Below are positions 61,373 to 64,000 of a DNA stretch of 64,000 nucleotides, in pieces (the stretch's first letter is position 1; every line of letters begins with the position of its first letter). The stretch is from Fragilaria crotonensis (taxonomy: Eukaryota; Bacillariophyta; Fragilariophyceae; Fragilariales; Fragilariaceae). The stretch is taken from NCBI GenBank assembly GCA_022925895.1, contig JAKSYS010000107.1, forward strand, positions 1 to 64,000, given 5' to 3'. The position numbers were made by a program, and so were the translations under genes. Below the pieces are notes generated by a model. The model was not told the origin of the DNA. It saw only the letters and a program-made list of their open reading frames with translations, and searched no databases.

Positions 61373-64000
61373 ATGAATGAAGTCCCAGGCACCATCAGCT
61401 ATAATCCCCATGTGAATGACCTCGGCGACACATATTTTCGCCTAGGAAGAAGGAGAACGAGTAATGACAGCAATGAGTTAATGGAGAAAATGGAGGCGAA
61501 GACCAGCATTAGCATCAGCGACCCAGTCCTGGAACATAAACCAACGAATACGAGCAATTCTGTAAAGAAGAGCAAGGAGCTGTTTCATATTCTTGATTGG
61601 ATGTCGCGAGCAATGAACGGGAATGAACGAATTGAGGTAGTCATGGTTGAAGGTTATCCAGGGGAGAAGAAGACGCAGCTTCTCTTGGAACTACACGATG
61701 AAATGGAATTTCGCAAGACGCGTGTCATTCGGCTCAAGAATGATCGCACTGCATGTTCCCATCAAATGGCAGTTTTCTTTGAATTCTATGAGCAGCTCAT
61801 TAATCTGTGCAACAAAGCACCAAACAAGGATGACATCGTGATGAGTCTCCTGAAGGAAATACCAAGGGAAAGACTTGATCTGATGGGAAGTGTGGTTCCT
61901 GCCATTTGTGACTTTCTAGGGATCGAGAAGCCTCCCACAGCGCCTCTGTGCGGTGCCTTTAAGGCACAGACACGAACCATTCCATTTTCTGACCACTGCC
62001 TCGAAGATACGTGTTGCGATTTCGTCCGCATATCGACTTCAAAGTTAGTGTCTGTAGTCGTCGTGTACGACGATACGAATTGGGCGTGCCCGGAATTTGT
62101 GGCGCATTTCCAGAATATGCTGTCCCGTCCCGCCGTGATAAACAGCCCCATGTTAGGGGTGTTTGTGCATATTGGCAACAAGAATACTCCCATGGCCGCG
62201 TCGATACACGCCACCTCTGATTCGACAAATCCCATTCATCGGGTGATAATTGATGATGGTCTAGACGGCTTTAAAAATTACACTCGATTGGTAAACCAAA
62301 AGATTAACAATCTATCGGATGAGAGCACGACAGTCTTGAAGGTAGCATCGCTGCTCGGGATTCGCCTCCGACCCGCACTGTTGGAAGAGGTTGTTTGTGC
62401 TCTTGGTCAAGTTCTTGATTTCGATCTCACAAAATCCTTGAACCTCAAGAGCGACAGTTCTAAGAAGGGTGTTGTCCAAGAGGTCCTCAGGGAATTCGTT
62501 GGCTTCCGTCTCATGACGGAGATTTCGCAGTGGTACCATTTTGTCGATGACACTGTGTACGACGCTGTCCTTAACCTCTTGGACGCCGATCCCAACAAGG
62601 CGGAACTATGTTTCAAGGTTGGTCGAGTACTACACCATCTCAGCTTGCAGAACCGTGATCTGCTTCTACCGTCCGTGATACATTTGAACTCTGAAAGTGG
62701 TATTCTCCCTCGCAACAGCCAGCCCATTCTGGCGCAGCTCAATCTAGACGCTGCCAAACACGCATCGCAAGTAACGTCTTTCAGTCTTGCCGTCGATTAT
62801 GCGAGCCACGGCCTTGCAACTTTGGGTGACGATAAGTGGCGGACTGACTACGCACTCTCCTTGGACTTGACGACAGCATTGGCAGAAATGGCCCTCGCTG
62901 ACAAGAACTACATTGAGTGCAAGGTTGCTATTGATGACGTTGTACGTAATGCAAGATCAGTCGGAGAAAAATTGCCAGTTTACTACATTCTGGTGGATTC
63001 TCTGCGAGCGCAAGGTCGTTGCAGCGAAACTGTTAAGATCGGGATGCAAGTACTTCACTTGCTTGGCGAAAAAACGAAGTACAATCGTTCGCAGATCGTT
63101 GGGAAATGCCGAGTTGTATTGAAGAAAAATGCTGTTGACATTAGTGAGAGTCCGCAGATAAGCGATGTGCTGAAGCTGGAGGTATGCAAACTCCTCCATC
63201 AACTCGGAGAAATGGCTTGGATGAACAATGATGTCGACGTCGCTTTACAGTTCCTGTGCCGCCTTGCTCAGATATCGCTCAAGTACGGTGTTAGCCAATA
63301 CTCTGCACTTGGCTTTGCTGTTCTTGCGGTAGGCCTTCGTTTGAGTGACTATCTAGACGAATCAGAAATCGCAGGCCAGCTTGCCCTCGCATTGGAAGAG
63401 AGGTTTCAAAGTCCATCTGCTGTGCTGACGGGGTCGGTTGTGTATAACTTCATCGACCACTGGCTCCATCCCTACAGCGCCGGTGTGGAATGGCTGAAGA
63501 CTGCCTATTGGACCGCTCGAACAAGAGCTTACCCCGAGACCGCCATTTTTTCTTCCACGGTCGAACTGTCCCTTCGACATTTGAGTGGGGAATCATTGTT
63601 GGATCTCAATGAACAATGCGATGCCATGGTTAGGGATGCGACAATGTATTGCGAGAGGATATCGCTCATGAAAATCCTTCCGGCATATCAATTTCAACTT
63701 AACATGACGGGGACAGCTCGCGACGTCGAGGTTCTCTCTGGCTCGGCCATGAAAGAGGAAAGCTATTTAGCGGAATGCGCAGAACTGAACTTGCCACTGG
63801 ATGTGTTTTATTTTCAAAAAATGAAACTCGCCTACTACTTTGGCAGCTTCGTCAAAGCGAATGAATACAAGGAACATTTCTTGCAGTATGCGGTCGGACG
63901 GTGGCATCTGAGAGCAAATCTACCGACCGCAGTCCTGTTTGGTGCACTGATTGCCCTTGAAATGTACAAGTCTACCTCCAAGAAGGCGTTCCTCAAGATG
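61373..64000 (+). CDS. ATPase-TPR protein, copy D (3' end outside the window)
   Basis: From ATG 61373 (MNEVPGTISYNPHVNDLGD) the frame appears open to the window edge, about 876 codons (I read the first 350 or so codon by codon). Landmarks: SKELFHILDWMSRAMNG, GYPGEKKTQLLLEL (same KK substitution), LINLCNKAPNKDDIVMSLL, Walker B position VVVVYDDTNWACPE, where ED-x-H-W has become DD-x-N-W, LLGIRLRPALLEEV, and the TPR-like region (RCSETVKIGMQVLHLLGEK). It is the only copy with changes at both nucleotide motifs. The upstream sequence and the VNDLxDTYFR leader are shared with copy A. The C-terminal roughly 130 residues expected from copy C are missing because the window ends. Confidence 0.8.
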   Translation, partial: MNEVPGTISYNPHVNDLGDTYFRLGRRRTSNDSNELMEKMEAKTSISISDPVLEHKPTNTSNSVKKSKELFHILDWMSRAMNGNERIEVVMVEGYPGEKKTQLLLELHDEMEFRKTRVIRLKNDRTACSHQMAVFFEFYEQLINLCNKAPNKDDIVMSLLKEIPRERLDLMGSVVPAICDFLGIEKPPTAPLCGAFKAQTRTIPFSDHCLEDTCCDFVRISTSKLVSVVVVYDDTNWACPEFVAHFQNMLSRPAVINSPMLGVFVHIGNKNTPMAASIHATSDSTNPIHRVIIDDGLDGFKNYTRLVNQKINNLSDESTTVLKVASLLGIRLRPALLEEVVCALGQVLDFDLTKSLNLKSDSSKKGVVQEVLREFVGFRLMTEISQWYHFVDDTVYDAVLNLLDADPNKAELCFKVGRVLHHLSLQNRDLLLPSVIHLNSESGILPRNSQPILAQLNLDAAKHASQVTSFSLAVDYASHGLATLGDDKWRTDYALSLDLTTALAEMALADKNYIECKVAIDDVVRNARSVGEKLPVYYILVDSLRAQGRCSETVKIGMQVLHLLGEKTKYNRSQIVGKCRVVLKKNAVDISESPQISDVLKLEVCKLLHQLGEMAWMNNDVDVALQFLCRLAQISLKYGVSQYSALGFAVLAVGLRLSDYLDESEIAGQLALALEERFQSPSAVLTGSVVYNFIDHWLHPYSAGVEWLKTAYWTARTRAYPETAIFSSTVELSLRHLSGESLLDLNEQCDAMVRDATMYCERISLMKILPAYQFQLNMTGTARDVEVLSGSAMKEESYLAECAELNLPLDVFYFQKMKLAYYFGSFVKANEYKEHFLQYAVGRWHLRANLPTAVLFGALIALEMYKSTSKKAFLKM

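Overview
The window looks like nuclear DNA from a diatom, or at least a photosynthetic stramenopile. Three things suggest this: a Copia retrotransposon with diatom-type (CoDi-like) Gag-Pol features, a transaldolase whose leader carries an AF-type plastid-targeting motif after a signal peptide, and compact, mostly intronless genes separated by long GTAC-rich spacers. The codon table is standard. A pennate diatom rich in tandem duplicates (for example Seminavis) is possible, but I cannot prove the species.

Layout. 1-9.8 kb: a candidate non-autonomous transposon (1249-2088), a broken SAM-methyltransferase gene (3053-3858, minus), a frame-interrupted gene of unknown function (4758-6736) and a single-pass membrane protein gene with an acidic/poly-Ala head and a Pro/Ser-rich tail (7138-8301, minus). 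9.8-16.6 kb: a coiled-coil gene split in its reading frame by a complete, very young Copia element (10088-15526; LTRs differ by one base, 5-bp target duplication GAAAC). 17.5-22.3 kb: a leucine-rich-repeat gene and a double-PHD-finger gene. 22.3-30.4 kb: a segmental triplication in which a PHD gene faces a convergent protein-kinase gene. The three kinase genes stay open, while the second and third PHD copies are decayed tails. A TIR-bounded element carrying a striking 21-bp-periodic array of a near-palindrome lies inside this region (27121-27716). 31.4-32.6 kb: plastid transaldolase with one frameshift. 33.2-36.3 kb: a large DDE transposase pseudogene. 37.2-38.1 kb: a coiled-coil gene related to the split one. 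40.6-64 kb: a tandem array of four ATPase/TPR genes (two broken, one intact, one running off the window end), with a second DDE transposase pseudogene between copies two and three.

The region is a duplication and transposon landscape rather than an operon. The recurring host families are regulatory: STAND/AAA-like ATPase-TPR proteins, Ser/Thr-type kinases and a chromatin-reader-like PHD protein. Many breaks are single-base changes in short homopolymers, so real pseudogenisation and uncorrected assembly errors must be separated before any gene is called dead.
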